Shown: positions 53,025 through 63,558 of the stretch, piece by piece
How the letters are laid out: every line of letters starts with the position of its first letter
Numbering within the stretch: the first letter of the stretch is position 1
Source of the DNA: Idiomarina ramblicola
GTDB taxonomy: Bacteria; Pseudomonadota; Gammaproteobacteria; Enterobacterales; Alteromonadaceae
Direction of reading: 5' to 3'
NCBI RefSeq assembly: GCF_003987255.1
Contig: NZ_PIQC01000001.1
Coordinates: forward strand, 434,001 to 498,000
Length of the DNA stretch: 64,000 nucleotides
The notes under the pieces: model-generated
Database searches by the model: none
The model's input: the letters and a program-made list of their open reading frames with translations, nothing else
What the model was told of the DNA's origin: nothing
Position numbers and translations under genes: made by a program

Positions 53025-53960
53025 TTAGTCTTTTATTAGCCCAATCTCACGTAAGCGTTGCATTAGGTAATCATCCGCCGTGATCGGTTCATCGCGCTGC
53101 GGATTTTCATCAGAAATGCAGCTTTCCAATGGCGTAATCAGCACATCAGGATTAAAGTGCAAAAAGAACGGGATTGAGTAACGCGATTTAGCATTATAAG
53201 GCGCAGGAGGGTTAACCACCCGATGCGTCGTTGATGGTAGCACATGGTTGGTTAAACGCTGCAGCATATCGCCTACATTACAAATAATCGCACCTTCAAT
53301 AATGGTCACCGGTACCCAACTGCCATCTTTTGCTAAGACTTCCAGTCCGGGTTCACGCGAACCAACGAGTAAAGTCAAAACGTTAATATCTTCGTGAGCA
53401 CCGGCGCGCACCGATGGGGTATCTTCATCAATAATAGGCGGATAGTGCAAAGGCCGCAAAATCGAGTTACCGTTATTCACTTTGTCGCGGAAAAAGTCTT
53501 TCGGTTGCCCCAAATAAGCAGATAATGCTTCCAATACCTGGTTACCTAAGTTATCTAATGCCGCATAAATAGCCAGCATATCTTCTTTAAATTTGGGCAG
53601 CTCCTGCGGCCAGACGTTTGGCAAGAGTTGTGGGTAGGGTGGCTCACCTTCAATTTCACGACCCACATGCCAGAACTCTTTTAAGTCAACATGGGTCGCA
53701 TCTTTCGCTACTTCTGTTCCAAACGGAGTATAACCCCGTGCCCCACCCTGTCCCGGGCGATGATATTGTTTTTTCACTTCATCCGGTAAAGCAAAAAGCT
53801 CACGACAGGTGTCCAGTGCTCTTTCAATAAGCGCCGTATCAACACTGTGCTGGGTTAAGGCAATAAAGCCGTACTTTTCATAACCGCTGCCTACATCTTG
53901 GGTAAAGGCATCAAAGTCGTCATGATAACGACGCATATCAACGTGCGGGATAGACTGCAT
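53025..53960 (-). CDS. Isopenicillin-N-synthase-like 2OG-Fe(II) oxygenase
   Basis: 311 aa from the ATG at 53,960 with GGAAG upstream; the frame opens 15 codons earlier. N-terminal DIOX_N domain (GFIALTQHSVDT), then the 2OG-Fe(II) core: iron ligands His and Asp in AGAHEDINVLTLL, His in STTHRVVNP, and RYSIPFF binding 2-oxoglutarate. This non-heme iron oxygenase group acts on many small molecules; no beta-lactam pathway is seen. Tail to head with the nucleotidase (12 bp). Confidence 0.9.
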   Translation of the reverse strand: MQSIPHVDMRRYHDDFDAFTQDVGSGYEKYGFIALTQHSVDTALIERALDTCRELFALPDEVKKQYHRPGQGGARGYTPFGTEVAKDATHVDLKEFWHVGREIEGEPPYPQLLPNVWPQELPKFKEDMLAIYAALDNLGNQVLEALSAYLGQPKDFFRDKVNNGNSILRPLHYPPIIDEDTPSVRAGAHEDINVLTLLVGSREPGLEVLAKDGSWVPVTIIEGAIICNVGDMLQRLTNHVLPSTTHRVVNPPAPYNAKSRYSIPFFLHFNPDVLITPLESCISDENPQRDEPITADDYLMQRLREIGLIKD

Positions 53961-54026
53961 GGTGGCTTCCAACTTCCTACAAGAACTGAGTGAATAGCCT
54001 TTCATTGTATGAATTTCAGGCCTAAA

Positions 54027-54596
54027 TCACAAGTTTTCAAGCACTCGCTTAACCGGGTTAAATCCCTTTCTGTGTATAGGACAAGGGCCATGTTTTTCTA
54101 ACAACTCCAGATGCTTTTTGGTGCCATAGGCCTTGTGTTTATGGAAGTCGTACTGCGGATAACGCTCATGCCACTCCAGCATCTGTCGGTCCCGTTCTAC
54201 TTTCGCCAAAATAGATGCTGCGGCGATACATTGCTCACTGGCATCACCGCCTACAATGGCTTTCGCCGGTACATTCAGTTCGGGAACCCGGTTACCATCT
54301 ACCAACACCATATCCGGTTTCACCGGAAGCGCTTCTATCGCTCTTTCCATGGCCTTCATAGAAGCCCAGAGAATATTAATGGCTTCAATTTCATCTGGGT
54401 CAGACTGAGCAATTGCCCAGTAAAGTGCCTTTTCTTTTATTTCCAGGCTGAGTTTCTCGCGCTTTTTCTCACTCAGCTTTTTGGAGTCATTCAGCCCTTC
54501 AACCGGATTATCCGGATCCAATATGACGGCAGCTGCTACCACAGGACCTGCAATAGGCCCACGGCCCGCCTCATCCGTACCACAAATCATTAACAC
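54027..54596 (-). CDS. rnhB: Ribonuclease HII
   Basis: 189 aa from a GTG at 54,596, with AGGA seven bases upstream; an ATG two codons later is also possible. The DEDD site is visible: [12 protein letters not shown] (Asp, Glu), VLVDGNR (Asp) and [11 protein letters not shown]; also [14 protein letters not shown]. It removes ribonucleotides and RNA primers from DNA. The long frame upstream overlaps the divergent AbgT gene and is not used. In many gammaproteobacteria rnhB is in the lpxB cluster; here it stands apart. Confidence 0.94.
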   Translation of the reverse strand: MLMICGTDEAGRGPIAGPVVAAAVILDPDNPVEGLNDSKKLSEKKREKLSLEIKEKALYWAIAQSDPDEIEAINILWASMKAMERAIEALPVKPDMVLVDGNRVPELNVPAKAIVGGDASEQCIAAASILAKVERDRQMLEWHERYPQYDFHKHKAYGTKKHLELLEKHGPCPIHRKGFNPVKRVLENL

Positions 54597-54692
54597 TTTT
54601 TCATCCTGTTTGCTTTGTTCCGCTTCACAATAATGGTTATGATACCTGCGCATAATAATTAGACCAATAAAATAACAACCAGGGGTTTCACC

Positions 54693-56264
54693 ATGGCTCA
54701 ATCTCCACAACCTGACCGTTCGCAAAAGGAAAAGCCGGACAGTCTGCTTAATCGTCTTCTCGACGGCGTTGAAAAGGTCGGGAATAAACTGCCCGACCCG
54801 GCCGTCATGTTCTTTGGCTTACTAATCATTGTCTGGGTCATGTCCTGGCTGCTTTCAGGCGTGAGTTTTGATGAAAAGCACCCGCTTACGGGGGATTCCA
54901 TTGGCGTTATTAACTTGCTAAGCGGAACCGAATTTACCGCTTTTCTCGCCAATATGGTCGATACCTTTATGGGCTTCGCACCGTTAGGAGTGGTCTTGGT
55001 GGCCATGTTAGGTGTCGGTGTTGCCGAACGCTCGGGTTACATTAATGTCGCCATTAAACTCATGTTGAACGTTACGCCGAAAATGCTGCTGACACCCATA
55101 CTGATTCTGGTTGCTATAGTCAGTCATACAGCAGTTGATGCCGGCTACGTTCTGGTTATTCCTTTAGGTGGCGTTATTTTTTATGCTGCAGGCCGTCACC
55201 CTTTAGCCGGTATTGCTGCCGCGTTTGCTGGGGTATCTGGTGGTTTCAGTGCCAACTTTGTGCCTTCGGCTATCGACCCGTTACTGCAAGGCTTTACTCA
55301 AAGTGCCGCGCAAATTATCGACGCGGACATGCAGTTAAATCCGCTCAACAACTACTTTTTTACCGCGGCCTCTTCAATTGTGGTCGTTGCTATCGGCTGG
55401 TTCCTGACCGACAAGGTTGTTGAGCCTCGTTTACGCGGTGCAGAAGTTGATGGTGAAGCAGAAGACATGCCGGCAATGGATGAGGTTTCATCTCGTGACC
55501 GAAAAGCATTTCATGCCGCCACTCTGACTATGGTAGTTGGTTTAGCGCTGCTTTATTTCGCAGCGACAGCCGAGGCTTCACCTCTAGCCGACCCGGAAAC
55601 AGGAAAGCTGGCATCAGTTGGAGCCCCTCTTATGGGCATGATTGTGCCGCTCATTTTCCTGCTGTTTATTATTCCGGGCATTGTTCACGGCTATGTTTCC
55701 GGGAACTTTACCAACTCGCAGGACGTTATCGGCGCAATGACCAAGTCAATGGAAGGCATGGCTTACTACATGGTTATGGCATTCTTCTGCGCCTTATTTA
55801 TTAAAGCATTCGGCGACTCTCAACTGGGCACCTTAATTTCCGTTAAAGGTGCGAACTTCCTGGCTAGCCTGGAACTGTCCGGTGGGGTTACCATGGTCGG
55901 TATCGTCTTTTTAGTGGCTTTTATTAACTTATTTGTTGGTTCAGCATCAGCAAAATGGGCACTTATATCGCCTATTTTTGTTCCCATGCTGATGCAGTTA
56001 GGTTATTCACCCGACTTAACTCAGGCCGCTTATCGCGTGGGTGACTCCTCCAGTAATATCATTACCCCACTACTGCCCTACTTCCCGCTGGTTGTCCTTT
56101 ACTGCCAGCGCTACGTTAAAGGCACGGGTATCGGCACGCTGGTTGCCATGATGCTGCCTTACACCATCGCATTATTAATTTTGTGGTCAGCGTTCCTGAT
56201 TCTTTACTGGACTCTGGGCATTCCTCTGGGTTTCCAAGCAAACTACGTTTACCCGGCAGGTTAA
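54693..56264 (+). CDS. AbgT-family transporter (copy 2)
   Basis: A 523-aa membrane protein with the same plan as the 48,431 gene: [84 protein letters not shown] and [17 protein letters not shown] precedes the ATG. The two copies are close relatives separated by 4.7 kb, so they came from a duplication or were gained separately; they may have different substrates. Divergent from rnhB, about 96 bp. Confidence 0.92.
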   Translation: MAQSPQPDRSQKEKPDSLLNRLLDGVEKVGNKLPDPAVMFFGLLIIVWVMSWLLSGVSFDEKHPLTGDSIGVINLLSGTEFTAFLANMVDTFMGFAPLGVVLVAMLGVGVAERSGYINVAIKLMLNVTPKMLLTPILILVAIVSHTAVDAGYVLVIPLGGVIFYAAGRHPLAGIAAAFAGVSGGFSANFVPSAIDPLLQGFTQSAAQIIDADMQLNPLNNYFFTAASSIVVVAIGWFLTDKVVEPRLRGAEVDGEAEDMPAMDEVSSRDRKAFHAATLTMVVGLALLYFAATAEASPLADPETGKLASVGAPLMGMIVPLIFLLFIIPGIVHGYVSGNFTNSQDVIGAMTKSMEGMAYYMVMAFFCALFIKAFGDSQLGTLISVKGANFLASLELSGGVTMVGIVFLVAFINLFVGSASAKWALISPIFVPMLMQLGYSPDLTQAAYRVGDSSSNIITPLLPYFPLVVLYCQRYVKGTGIGTLVAMMLPYTIALLILWSAFLILYWTLGIPLGFQANYVYPAG

Positions 56265-56306
56265 ATATTTAAGCTTTAACTCGTATGAAAAAACCAGTGA
56301 GTCACT

Positions 56307-57602
56307 TTACGAAAGGTGGCTCACTGCATTTACGACGTCAGTCGCACCTCTGTCAATTTCTTCCATTACCGCTTTCGCCTTTTCAATTTGCTCTTTACTG
56401 AGTTGAGCCATAGCCTGAATTTCATCAATAGACGTTGATATTGCGTTAGAGACCTCTGTACTACGCTGCATTACTCCAGAGATTTGGCTTGTTGCCTGAG
56501 TGGTTCTTGAGGCCAGGTTTCTCACTTCATCCGCGACCACAGCGAAGCCTCGTCCATGCTCTCCTGCCCGAGCCGCTTCAATAGCAGCATTTAACGCCAA
56601 CAAGTTAGTTTGCTCGGCCAATCCATTAATCGTTTTGACGATATCCTCAATACTGTCTGCCTGCTCCTGAAGCTGCTCTATCACTTCATCTGTTTTATTA
56701 CTTTTAGCCAGTATCTTATTCGACGTTTCTACCGAAGCCTCAATCGAGGTTTTACCATCTCTGACAATAGCAGCCGTCTGTTGTGAGGTTGAATACGCAA
56801 CGGTTGCCGCGTCGTCAGTCTCCTGTGCTTTTACTACTCGCTCCGTCACATCACTGGCAAATTTGATAATCTTTGTAACTTGGCCGTTCTCATCGAAAAT
56901 TGGGTTGTAGCTGGCTTCAAGCCAAATTGGCTCTCCATTCTTACTCAGGCGTTTAAATTGCCCTGCTTTAAACTCACCGTTACTCAGCTCTTTCCAGAAA
57001 TTAGGGTTTTGATCATAAAACTTTTGCTCACAAAATAGACTATGGTGGCGCCCTTCAATTTCATCTGCACCATAACCTATAGTCACTAAAAAGTTATTAT
57101 TGGCGCGAAGGATATCGCCTGCCGGAGAGAACTCTATTATTGCCATCGACTTATCAATTGCAGCACTAACAGCTACCTGATGCTCTAATTGAGAAGCCTC
57201 GCGTGTCACATCTTTAGCGATTTTAGTAATATACTCGACATCACCTTCCGAGTTTTTAATCGGAAAGTAAGAAGCTTCTAACCAAATAGCAGTGCCGTCG
57301 CTGCAAAGTCTTTTAAAGCGTCCATGATGAGACTTTCCCTGCGACAACTCCTTCCAAAAGTTCTGGTATTCTGCGCTTGTTGCATAACTGCTCTCACAGA
57401 AAATTTTATGATGCTTTGACACTATCTGGTCAAGCCGATAACCCATAGCGTCTAAAAAGAGATGATTGGCATTTAAAATATAGCCTTGAGGAGTAAAATC
57501 GATTCGTGCAATATTACTGTCTATGGCATTTACCAACTGCTCGTATTCATCCAGTTCTTTCCTGTTTTGCGCGAACTGGTACTTCTTTTTTGATCCAAAC
57601 AT
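56307..57602 (-). CDS. Soluble two-PAS chemoreceptor (BdlA-like)
   Basis: A 431-aa cytosolic methyl-accepting protein. PAS1 (about 22-140) and PAS2 (about 146-262) are similar in sequence (NFWKELSxG, KRLxxxGxxIWLEASYxPI), and both may carry ligands. The signalling hairpin is [40 protein letters not shown]. No membrane segments are seen, as in P. aeruginosa BdlA (417 aa), which senses redox or oxygen in biofilm dispersal; the same role here is inference. Few methylation-helix residues are present. Confidence 0.9.
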   Translation of the reverse strand: MFGSKKKYQFAQNRKELDEYEQLVNAIDSNIARIDFTPQGYILNANHLFLDAMGYRLDQIVSKHHKIFCESSYATSAEYQNFWKELSQGKSHHGRFKRLCSDGTAIWLEASYFPIKNSEGDVEYITKIAKDVTREASQLEHQVAVSAAIDKSMAIIEFSPAGDILRANNNFLVTIGYGADEIEGRHHSLFCEQKFYDQNPNFWKELSNGEFKAGQFKRLSKNGEPIWLEASYNPIFDENGQVTKIIKFASDVTERVVKAQETDDAATVAYSTSQQTAAIVRDGKTSIEASVETSNKILAKSNKTDEVIEQLQEQADSIEDIVKTINGLAEQTNLLALNAAIEAARAGEHGRGFAVVADEVRNLASRTTQATSQISGVMQRSTEVSNAISTSIDEIQAMAQLSKEQIEKAKAVMEEIDRGATDVVNAVSHLS

Positions 57603-57737
57603 GGGGCTTCCTATTTATAATAAAAGTTCACACAGATACGCTTAGAAAAGTCATTCAGGATCATCGGTGAGCTTCATTGTGACTGTAAATTCCGATAAAC
57701 CTAAATATATCAACAACTCACTAATGAACTCTTTCTA

Positions 57738-58151
57738 CTAAGTACTCCAACTGGGGTTCCAGGTCACCTCCCAAATGTGTCCGTCCGGGTCTTTGAAAAA
57801 GCCACCGTAGCCACCCCAGAATAAGTCTTTTGCAGGTTTTAAGATCTCAGCACCGGCTCGTTTTGCTTCTGTCATCACCTCATCAACCACACTTCGGGAA
57901 CTGACATTGTGACTCAAAAGAACTTCATTAGCCGCATGAGCTACATCGACGCCCATTTCTGCGGCAATACTTTTACGTGGCCATAAAGCCAGTCTGAGCC
58001 CACTGGGTAACTTAAAGAACACCACCGCACCATGCTCAAACTCTTCGCCAATAATGCCATCGGTTTCCCAACCCAGTCCGTCTTGATAAAACGCCAACGA
58101 ACGCTTCAGATCATCGACGCCTAAGGTAATTACACTAATACTCGGGTTCAT
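57738..58151 (-). CDS. VOC-family (glyoxalase/bleomycin-resistance fold) protein
   Basis: A 137-aa protein with two beta-alpha-beta-beta-beta modules: ISVITLGVDDLKRSLAFYQDGLGWE and the C-terminal GGYGGFFKDPDGHIWEVTWNP. Glu in HIWEV is a likely metal ligand. Substrate unknown. Confidence 0.85.
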   Translation of the reverse strand: MNPSISVITLGVDDLKRSLAFYQDGLGWETDGIIGEEFEHGAVVFFKLPSGLRLALWPRKSIAAEMGVDVAHAANEVLLSHNVSSRSVVDEVMTEAKRAGAEILKPAKDLFWGGYGGFFKDPDGHIWEVTWNPSWST

Positions 58152-58220
58152 AGAACCGACTCACTATTAACGCTAAACTCTTACAAACACTCTAATCAAC
58201 ATTGATACTCTGGTCAAAGC

Positions 58221-58634
58221 ATGGATAAAGAGCTGCTCAATCATTACAAAAATACCGATTACCGGTTCCGGGTCGGTACCGGCGAAGTCATCCTGAGTAT
58301 CGGTCAAAAGAACCGTCATTTTGATCGTTTATGTGAACGTCTCGGCTGTACCACAGGGACTTTTATCACAGCCACTAACCCGAGAAGCCAGATCCTTAAA
58401 AAGGACGAAAATGAAAGCAGAAACGTTCAATTAGAGACTCGTTTAAAACAAATAGACGAAATTAACTACTTTTATGGTGCAGGTCAGGATCGCGACCAAC
58501 AATGGCCACCGGAAGCCAGCTTTATGGTTTTAGGGCTCAGTCAGAAAACAGCCATTGACCTGGCGCAAGAGTATCAGCAAAATGCGCTGGTCTGGATTGA
58601 ATACCAACAAGCTGCAGTACTCATCGACGTATGA
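58221..58634 (+). CDS. DUF3293 protein
   Basis: A 137-aa soluble protein. FITATNPRSQIL, IDEINYFYGAGQDRDQQWPPEASFMVLGLS and QNALVWIEYQQAAVLID are the DUF3293 hallmarks. No function is known. It precedes the EamA-type transporter with the same orientation; the stop is 15 bases before the transporter ATG. Confidence 0.87.
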   Translation: MDKELLNHYKNTDYRFRVGTGEVILSIGQKNRHFDRLCERLGCTTGTFITATNPRSQILKKDENESRNVQLETRLKQIDEINYFYGAGQDRDQQWPPEASFMVLGLSQKTAIDLAQEYQQNALVWIEYQQAAVLIDV

Positions 58635-58649
58635 GTTAAGGGGGCCATC

Positions 58650-59556
58650 ATGCCATCACACCATAACCGCTGATAAACAAGCATTTCTCTATGCGATCAT
58701 TGCTGTGCTGTTATGGTCGACGGTCGCTACTGCCTTTAAAATAACCCTTCAGTACATGACACCACTGCAGATGGTTACCGCTGCAAGTACAGTTTCTTTT
58801 GTTATTTTAGGCTTGGTCTGCCTTATTCAGAAGAAAACTTCAGAGCTGATACTTGAGTTGCGTAAAATGCCCCTGTATTACCTGCTAATGGGGCTGATTA
58901 ATCCGCTTATTTACTATTTAGTGCTTTTTCAGGCTTATAAACTGCTGCCTGCCTCCGAAGCTCAGCCTCTCAATTATACTTGGGCGATTGCGCTCAGCAT
59001 TATGGCCGCTTTGTTCTTAAAACAGAGTATACGCCGTCGCGACTGGGTTGCCTGTGCCTTAGGTTATTTTGGAGTGCTGGTTATTGCCACACGAGGTAAT
59101 GTGCTGGAGCTTAGCTTCAGTGACCCCTGGGGTGTCACGCTGGCGTTAATTTCCACATTCTTGTGGGCTGGCTACTGGATATTGAATACACGCCGCAACG
59201 CCGATTCAGTAGTCAGTTTGGTGCTTTCTTTCGGCTTAGCCTTACCCATACTAATTGCTGCCAGTTTTATCTGGAGTGACTGGTCTGCCATTCCGTGGCA
59301 AGGTTGGGCCGCGGTCAGCTATGTCGGACTTTTTGAGATGGGAATAACCTTCTTATTCTGGCTAAAAGCCATGAAAACAGCCACCAATACAGCGCTCATT
59401 AGTAACTTAATTTTTATTTCGCCTTTTATTTCACTGTTGCTACTTTCGGTCGTCATTGGCGAAACCATTTACCCCAGTACAATCGTGGGTCTTATGCTCA
59501 TTATTTTTGGGCTCTTAGTTCAACGTATTCACTTTAGGCGTAAACTTAAGCCATAG
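58650..59556 (+). CDS. EamA-type DMT transporter with apparent N-terminal frameshift
   Basis: A ten-helix membrane protein (DKQAFLYAIIAVLLWSTVATAFK onward) with two EamA repeats, e.g. WSTVATAFK and WAGYWILNTRR. The natural start would be the ATG at 58,650, preceded by AAGGGGG, but it stops after seven codons. Removing one base near 58,666-58,669 joins it to the main frame as MPSHHNADKQAFLYA. Otherwise only ATGs inside the DUF3293 gene without an RBS remain. So the gene is either slightly damaged or the base is an error. Its end overlaps the convergent nuclease-like gene by 11 bp. Confidence 0.7.
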
Positions 59557-60601
59557 CCTTTTTCACAATATCATCGGCGGCTTCCTTGTCTTCTTCATCT
59601 GGCGACGGCCCATCATTCACTCCATTTTCTCCCGGGGCTAAAGCAAGCTCTGTCAATAATGGGAAGTGGTCAGAGCCAAAGCCCGGTAATCGCGTCATAG
59701 AAACCAAACCAAAATGATGGCTATGAAAAATATGATCCAGTGGCCAGCGGGCAAACCAATGCTCGGCATGAAAAGTATTGAACATACCGCGCCCAATTCG
59801 AGGGTCTAACAAGCCACTGATTTTGCGGAAAAGAAGCGTGGTGCGGGACCAGGCAACGTCGTTTAAATCTCCGGTGACTATGGTCGGGTATTTCTCCGGT
59901 TCTACCCTGCGAGCAACTAACACCAATTCGGCATCACGCTCTTCCGACTCTTCATTCTCAGTCGGGCTTGGCGGCGCCGGGTGCACAAAATGCGCTTTCA
60001 CCTTTTGCCCGCAAGGCAGCTCAATAAAGCAATGCACCGACGGTTTATCGTCCTCAACTAAATACTCAACACTAACATCGGACAGGGGCAACCGAGAGTA
60101 CACGTGCATGCCATAGAGGTTATCCAAAGGCGCCTTTACCGTGTGCGGATAATCCTTTTCAATCGCATCTAACCTTTCCTGCCACCAGTCATCAGATTCA
60201 AGCGTGACCAGTACATCCGGAGTAAAATCCCGCACAAGATGGAGCAAACCAGCACTGTTATGATTGGGCATTAACACGTTTGCTGTCATGATCCGCAGGT
60301 GCGTTCCACCGCCACCAGCAGCAACGGCCTCAACCTCTTTTGGAAAGAAAAACGTATACGGTAAAATCCACCAGAGCTGACACACCAGACAGCCTATGAC
60401 GATGCCTAATGCTACTGCCGTAACGGAATTCCAGTCGCGTGTAACAATGAGTCCGATAACCAGCAATGCGCCTAATAATACCGACAACTGCAAGCGGGGA
60501 AAATCCAGGCCTCGTATCCACCAAACCTGCGACCAAGACAACGGCGCCAAGGTAAGCACCATCAACAATACCGCTAAAGAAAGGTAAGTAATTTCAAACA
60601 T
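59546..60601 (-). CDS. Membrane-anchored endonuclease/exonuclease/phosphatase (EEP) protein
   Basis: 351 aa from the ATG at 60,601; the codon at 60,613 is TTG. Three N-terminal membrane helices (about 2-22, 35-52, 60-82), then an EEP domain: RIMTANVLMPNHN (Asn), LVTLESDDWW (Glu), TIVTGDLNDVAWS (Asp, Asn), and GFGSDHFPLL (Asp, His). The active site is complete. Such membrane EEP proteins act on phosphodiester bonds of lipids or nucleotides; the substrate is unknown. The C-terminal tail is acidic. Confidence 0.88.
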   Translation of the reverse strand: MFEITYLSLAVLLMVLTLAPLSWSQVWWIRGLDFPRLQLSVLLGALLVIGLIVTRDWNSVTAVALGIVIGCLVCQLWWILPYTFFFPKEVEAVAAGGGGTHLRIMTANVLMPNHNSAGLLHLVRDFTPDVLVTLESDDWWQERLDAIEKDYPHTVKAPLDNLYGMHVYSRLPLSDVSVEYLVEDDKPSVHCFIELPCGQKVKAHFVHPAPPSPTENEESEERDAELVLVARRVEPEKYPTIVTGDLNDVAWSRTTLLFRKISGLLDPRIGRGMFNTFHAEHWFARWPLDHIFHSHHFGLVSMTRLPGFGSDHFPLLTELALAPGENGVNDGPSPDEEDKEAADDIVKKAMA

Positions 60602-60756
60602 GCTGGCTCTCAATGCTTCTCAGATAAGAAAACCATAGCACAGCTAAACAAAGGAAGCCGATAAGAAGTGTTAAAGCTCCTACGGATAGTGCGCGACGCT
60701 AGAAGTCAAAACCCTCTGCTCATTACAGCTCACGGCGGGACTTAGTGAAGCGGTAA

Positions 60757-60860
60757 GAGTTAAGGCCCTCTACTACAGGAGTGTCGAAGGCCATGGATGG
60801 CCTTCGTCAAGCCCTCATGGATGAGCTCGTCGCGTCTCCTGTAGTAGAGGGCCTTAACTC
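60757..60860. repeat. Palindromic repeat with 25-bp perfect arms
   Basis: Left arm 60,757-60,781 and right arm 60,836-60,860 are exact reverse complements over 25 bases. Inside are CGAAGGCCA-TGGA-TGGCCTTCG (60,785-60,806) and CTCA-TGGA-TGAG (60,814-60,825), two stems closed by the same TGGA loop. This looks like a REP/MITE-like intergenic element. Confidence 0.85.
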
Positions 60861-60889
60861 CTAGCGAAACTAAAAGTCCCCCGGGAGCT

Positions 60890-60915
60890 GTGTGACGCCA
60901 AGGATGGCGTCACAC
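60890..60915. repeat. Satellite hairpin GTGTGACGCCA/TGGCGTCACAC
   Basis: Perfect 11-bp stem with AGGA loop. Its CCA-AGGA-TGG top resembles the CCA-TGGA-TGG tops of the neighbouring stems, so it is probably part of the same repeat family. Confidence 0.75.
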
Positions 60916-60990
60916 AAGCCCCCATATACGGGTTCACGGCGTGTTTCTTAACTTTGCCTAACTCTCTTTGTTTCTGGCTCAGCCTTTATC

Positions 60991-62568
60991 TTAGACCATG
61001 TTTACCAGCATGCTGGTTGGGTCTTCGAGGTATTCTTGCCAGAGTTTGTTGAAACGGGCAATGGTACCACCATCGATAATACGATGATCGCCTGACCAGC
61101 TTACCGTCATTATCTTACGGGCTACCACGTTACCGTTGGCATCAAAGCGCGGCAGTTCCTGCACTTTACCTAAAGCCACAATCGCGGCTTCCGGTTTATT
61201 GATGATAGGAGTTGCCACTGTACCGCCAATAACACCAATATTTGAAATGCTGATGGTGCCGCCTTTCATATCGGCTTGCGGCAACTTGCCTTCACGCGAT
61301 GCCTGAGTCAGACGAGTCACTTCATTGGCGACATCAATAATGCTCTTGTTTTGTACCTGTTTTACGTTTGGTACTAACAGGCCAATTTTGGTGTCAACGG
61401 CCATACCAATGTTGTGATCATCAAAATAGGTGATCTCAGTACAGTCCTCATTCACCTGTGCATTCATCACAGGGAATTCCTTCAGCGCCAACGACAGAGC
61501 TTTGATAAAGAATGGCATGACAGTTAAGCGAATGCCTTTCTCTTTGTATTGCTCTTTTAGCTTTTCACGCAATGCGATTAAGTCAGTAACATCAAACTCA
61601 TCGGCGTAGGTGAAATGAGGAATGGTGCTGACGGAGCTCATCATCTGCTTAGCCATAGCCGCTTTCACACCGCGTATCGCTTCGGTGCGAGTACCACCGC
61701 TAGTAGCAGCTGCTTTTTGAGGTTGCTGACTATCGCTTGATGCGGCTGACTTCTGGTCGCCCGATTTAAAGGCTTCAATATCTTTCTTCAGCACACGGCC
61801 CTTTTTACCTGAACCGGGTACTTCGGCAATATTAATATCGCTCTCACGTGCCAGGCGACGCACTGCCGGGCTGGCAACAGCTTTGCCCTGACGTGCCTTC
61901 GCTGGTGGCTCCGCTTCTGCTTTTGAGTCCGATGGCGAAGTCTTAGCGTCGGGGTCAACATGGTTCTGTGGAGCATTTGAACCCGACTCTTGAACGCCGC
62001 CCGCAGGCTTCAACGCAAACAACGGCTTGTGTACTTCGGCAATGTCACCTTTTTTGTGATACAGCTTAACCACGGTACCGTCGTCTTTAGCCGGGATTTC
62101 AACCGTTGCTTTGTCCGTCATGACTTCAACAACCGGCTGGTCTTCTTTTACTTCATCGCCTTCAGACACCAGCCATTCAACGATTTCACATTCGACAATA
62201 CCTTCACCAATATCCGGTAAAATAAAGTCTGTTGTATCGCCGCCGGCTGAGGTTTGATTTTTCTCTGTTTTCGGTTCTTCTTTTTTCGCAGGCGCGCTGT
62301 CTTTAGCTGGAGCCTCATCAGAAGATCCGTCAGCTGGCTTTATTGCAAATAACGGTTCATGAACCTTGGCTATATCACCTTTCTGGTAATACAGTTTTTC
62401 CACAACACCATCATCTTTAGCCGGGATCTCAACCATGGCTTTATCGGTCATAACCTCAACCACTGGCTGGTCTTCTTTAACTTCGTCACCTTCGGCAACC
62501 AGCCACTCAACGATTTCGCACTCTACGATCCCTTCGCCGATATCGGGCAGAATAAAGTCTTTACTCAT
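60991..62568 (-). CDS. bkdB: Branched-chain 2-oxoacid dehydrogenase E2 (dihydrolipoyl acyltransferase)
   Basis: A 525-aa enzyme core subunit. Two nearly identical lipoyl domains (about 1-78 and 112-190), each with VMTDKAxVEIPA holding the lipoyl Lys; Ala/Pro/Glu/Lys-rich linkers; a peripheral subunit-binding domain (about 233-270: SPAVRRLARESDI...GSGKKGRVLKKDI); and the acyltransferase domain (about 300-525) with HRIIDGG near the end carrying the catalytic His. It transfers acyl groups to CoA. Order E1alpha-E1beta-E2 in one operon. Bkd is favoured over acetoin or pyruvate dehydrogenase by the DIGEGIVECEIVEW form. Confidence 0.9.
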   Translation of the reverse strand: MSKDFILPDIGEGIVECEIVEWLVAEGDEVKEDQPVVEVMTDKAMVEIPAKDDGVVEKLYYQKGDIAKVHEPLFAIKPADGSSDEAPAKDSAPAKKEEPKTEKNQTSAGGDTTDFILPDIGEGIVECEIVEWLVSEGDEVKEDQPVVEVMTDKATVEIPAKDDGTVVKLYHKKGDIAEVHKPLFALKPAGGVQESGSNAPQNHVDPDAKTSPSDSKAEAEPPAKARQGKAVASPAVRRLARESDINIAEVPGSGKKGRVLKKDIEAFKSGDQKSAASSDSQQPQKAAATSGGTRTEAIRGVKAAMAKQMMSSVSTIPHFTYADEFDVTDLIALREKLKEQYKEKGIRLTVMPFFIKALSLALKEFPVMNAQVNEDCTEITYFDDHNIGMAVDTKIGLLVPNVKQVQNKSIIDVANEVTRLTQASREGKLPQADMKGGTISISNIGVIGGTVATPIINKPEAAIVALGKVQELPRFDANGNVVARKIMTVSWSGDHRIIDGGTIARFNKLWQEYLEDPTSMLVNMV

Positions 62569-62580
62569 GTCGATGGGTCC

Positions 62581-63558
62581 TTAGTAGTTCATTGAGCGTT
62601 TAATCGCTTCATAAATCTTCAAGTGATCAGCCATGTACTCTTTCTCGTGACACAGCGGATACGGTACGTCGATACCGCACACTCGGCCAATGGGTGATTC
62701 CAGGTACAGGAAGCATTTGTCCTGAACTGTAGCCGCAATTTCGCTGGCAAAACCGCCGGTAATAGGCGCTTCCTGAGTAATGACCAAGCGGCCAGTTTTC
62801 AGAACTGACTGAGTTACAGTTTCAACATCCCATGGAGAAATAGTGCGCAAATCAATGACTTCGCACGAAACGCCGTCTTCTTCGGATTTTTCCACCGCTT
62901 TTTCAATCATTTCCATCTGCGCGCCCCAGCCAAGAACGGTAATATCTTTACCTTCTTTGACCACCTCGGCTTTGCCTAATGGAATGGTGTATTCTTCTTC
63001 TGGAACATCGCCTGTTGACGCGCGGTACAACCGCTTAGGTTCCATAAACAACACCGGGTTTTTATCAAAAATAGCACTCAGCAATAACCCTTTTGCTTCG
63101 TACGGGTTACGCGGGGTCACTATTTTAATACCCGGCGTATGCGCAAAGTAAGCTTCCGGAGACTGCGAGTGATAATGACCACCCGCGATACCACCACCGT
63201 ACGGGGTACGAATAGTTAAACCACCCACGTTAAACTCATTACCTGAACGATAACGGAACTTGGCCGTTTCATTCACTATTTGGTCAAACGCCGGAAAGAT
63301 GTAGTCACCGAATTGAATTTCAGCAATGGCATAACTGCCCTGAGAAGCAAGGCCATTGGCGAAACCAATAATGCCCTGCTCAACCAATGGTGTATTAAAG
63401 TTACGATGCTTACCGTACTTTTCAGTTAAACCTGAAGTGGCACGGAACACACCGCCAAAACCACCCGTGTCTTCACCAAAGCTGTATACATTGTCATGTT
63501 TGGCCATCGCCAGGTCTAGCGCGCTGTTGATGGCTTGTAATAAATTCATTTTAGCCAT
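62581..63558 (-). CDS. bkdA2: 2-oxoacid dehydrogenase E1 beta subunit
   Basis: A 325-aa transketolase-like subunit. Signature stretches: [76 protein letters not shown] and the C-terminal [16 protein letters not shown]. It forms the TPP enzyme with E1 alpha. Its ATG overlaps the E1 alpha stop by one base (TAATG), with GGAG nine bases upstream. Confidence 0.93.
   Translation of the reverse strand: MAKMNLLQAINSALDLAMAKHDNVYSFGEDTGGFGGVFRATSGLTEKYGKHRNFNTPLVEQGIIGFANGLASQGSYAIAEIQFGDYIFPAFDQIVNETAKFRYRSGNEFNVGGLTIRTPYGGGIAGGHYHSQSPEAYFAHTPGIKIVTPRNPYEAKGLLLSAIFDKNPVLFMEPKRLYRASTGDVPEEEYTIPLGKAEVVKEGKDITVLGWGAQMEMIEKAVEKSEEDGVSCEVIDLRTISPWDVETVTQSVLKTGRLVITQEAPITGGFASEIAATVQDKCFLYLESPIGRVCGIDVPYPLCHEKEYMADHLKIYEAIKRSMNY

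Larger units (their letters stand above)
60602..60990. other. Intergenic repeat region
   Basis: No gene. It is occupied by the palindromic repeat unit at 60,757-60,860, its inner hairpins and a further hairpin at 60,890-60,915. Confidence 0.8.

Noticed and set aside
53025-53960. Isopenicillin N synthase and a beta-lactam pathway
   Set aside because: The similarity is at superfamily level (2OG-Fe(II)); no peptide synthetase or other pathway gene is near.
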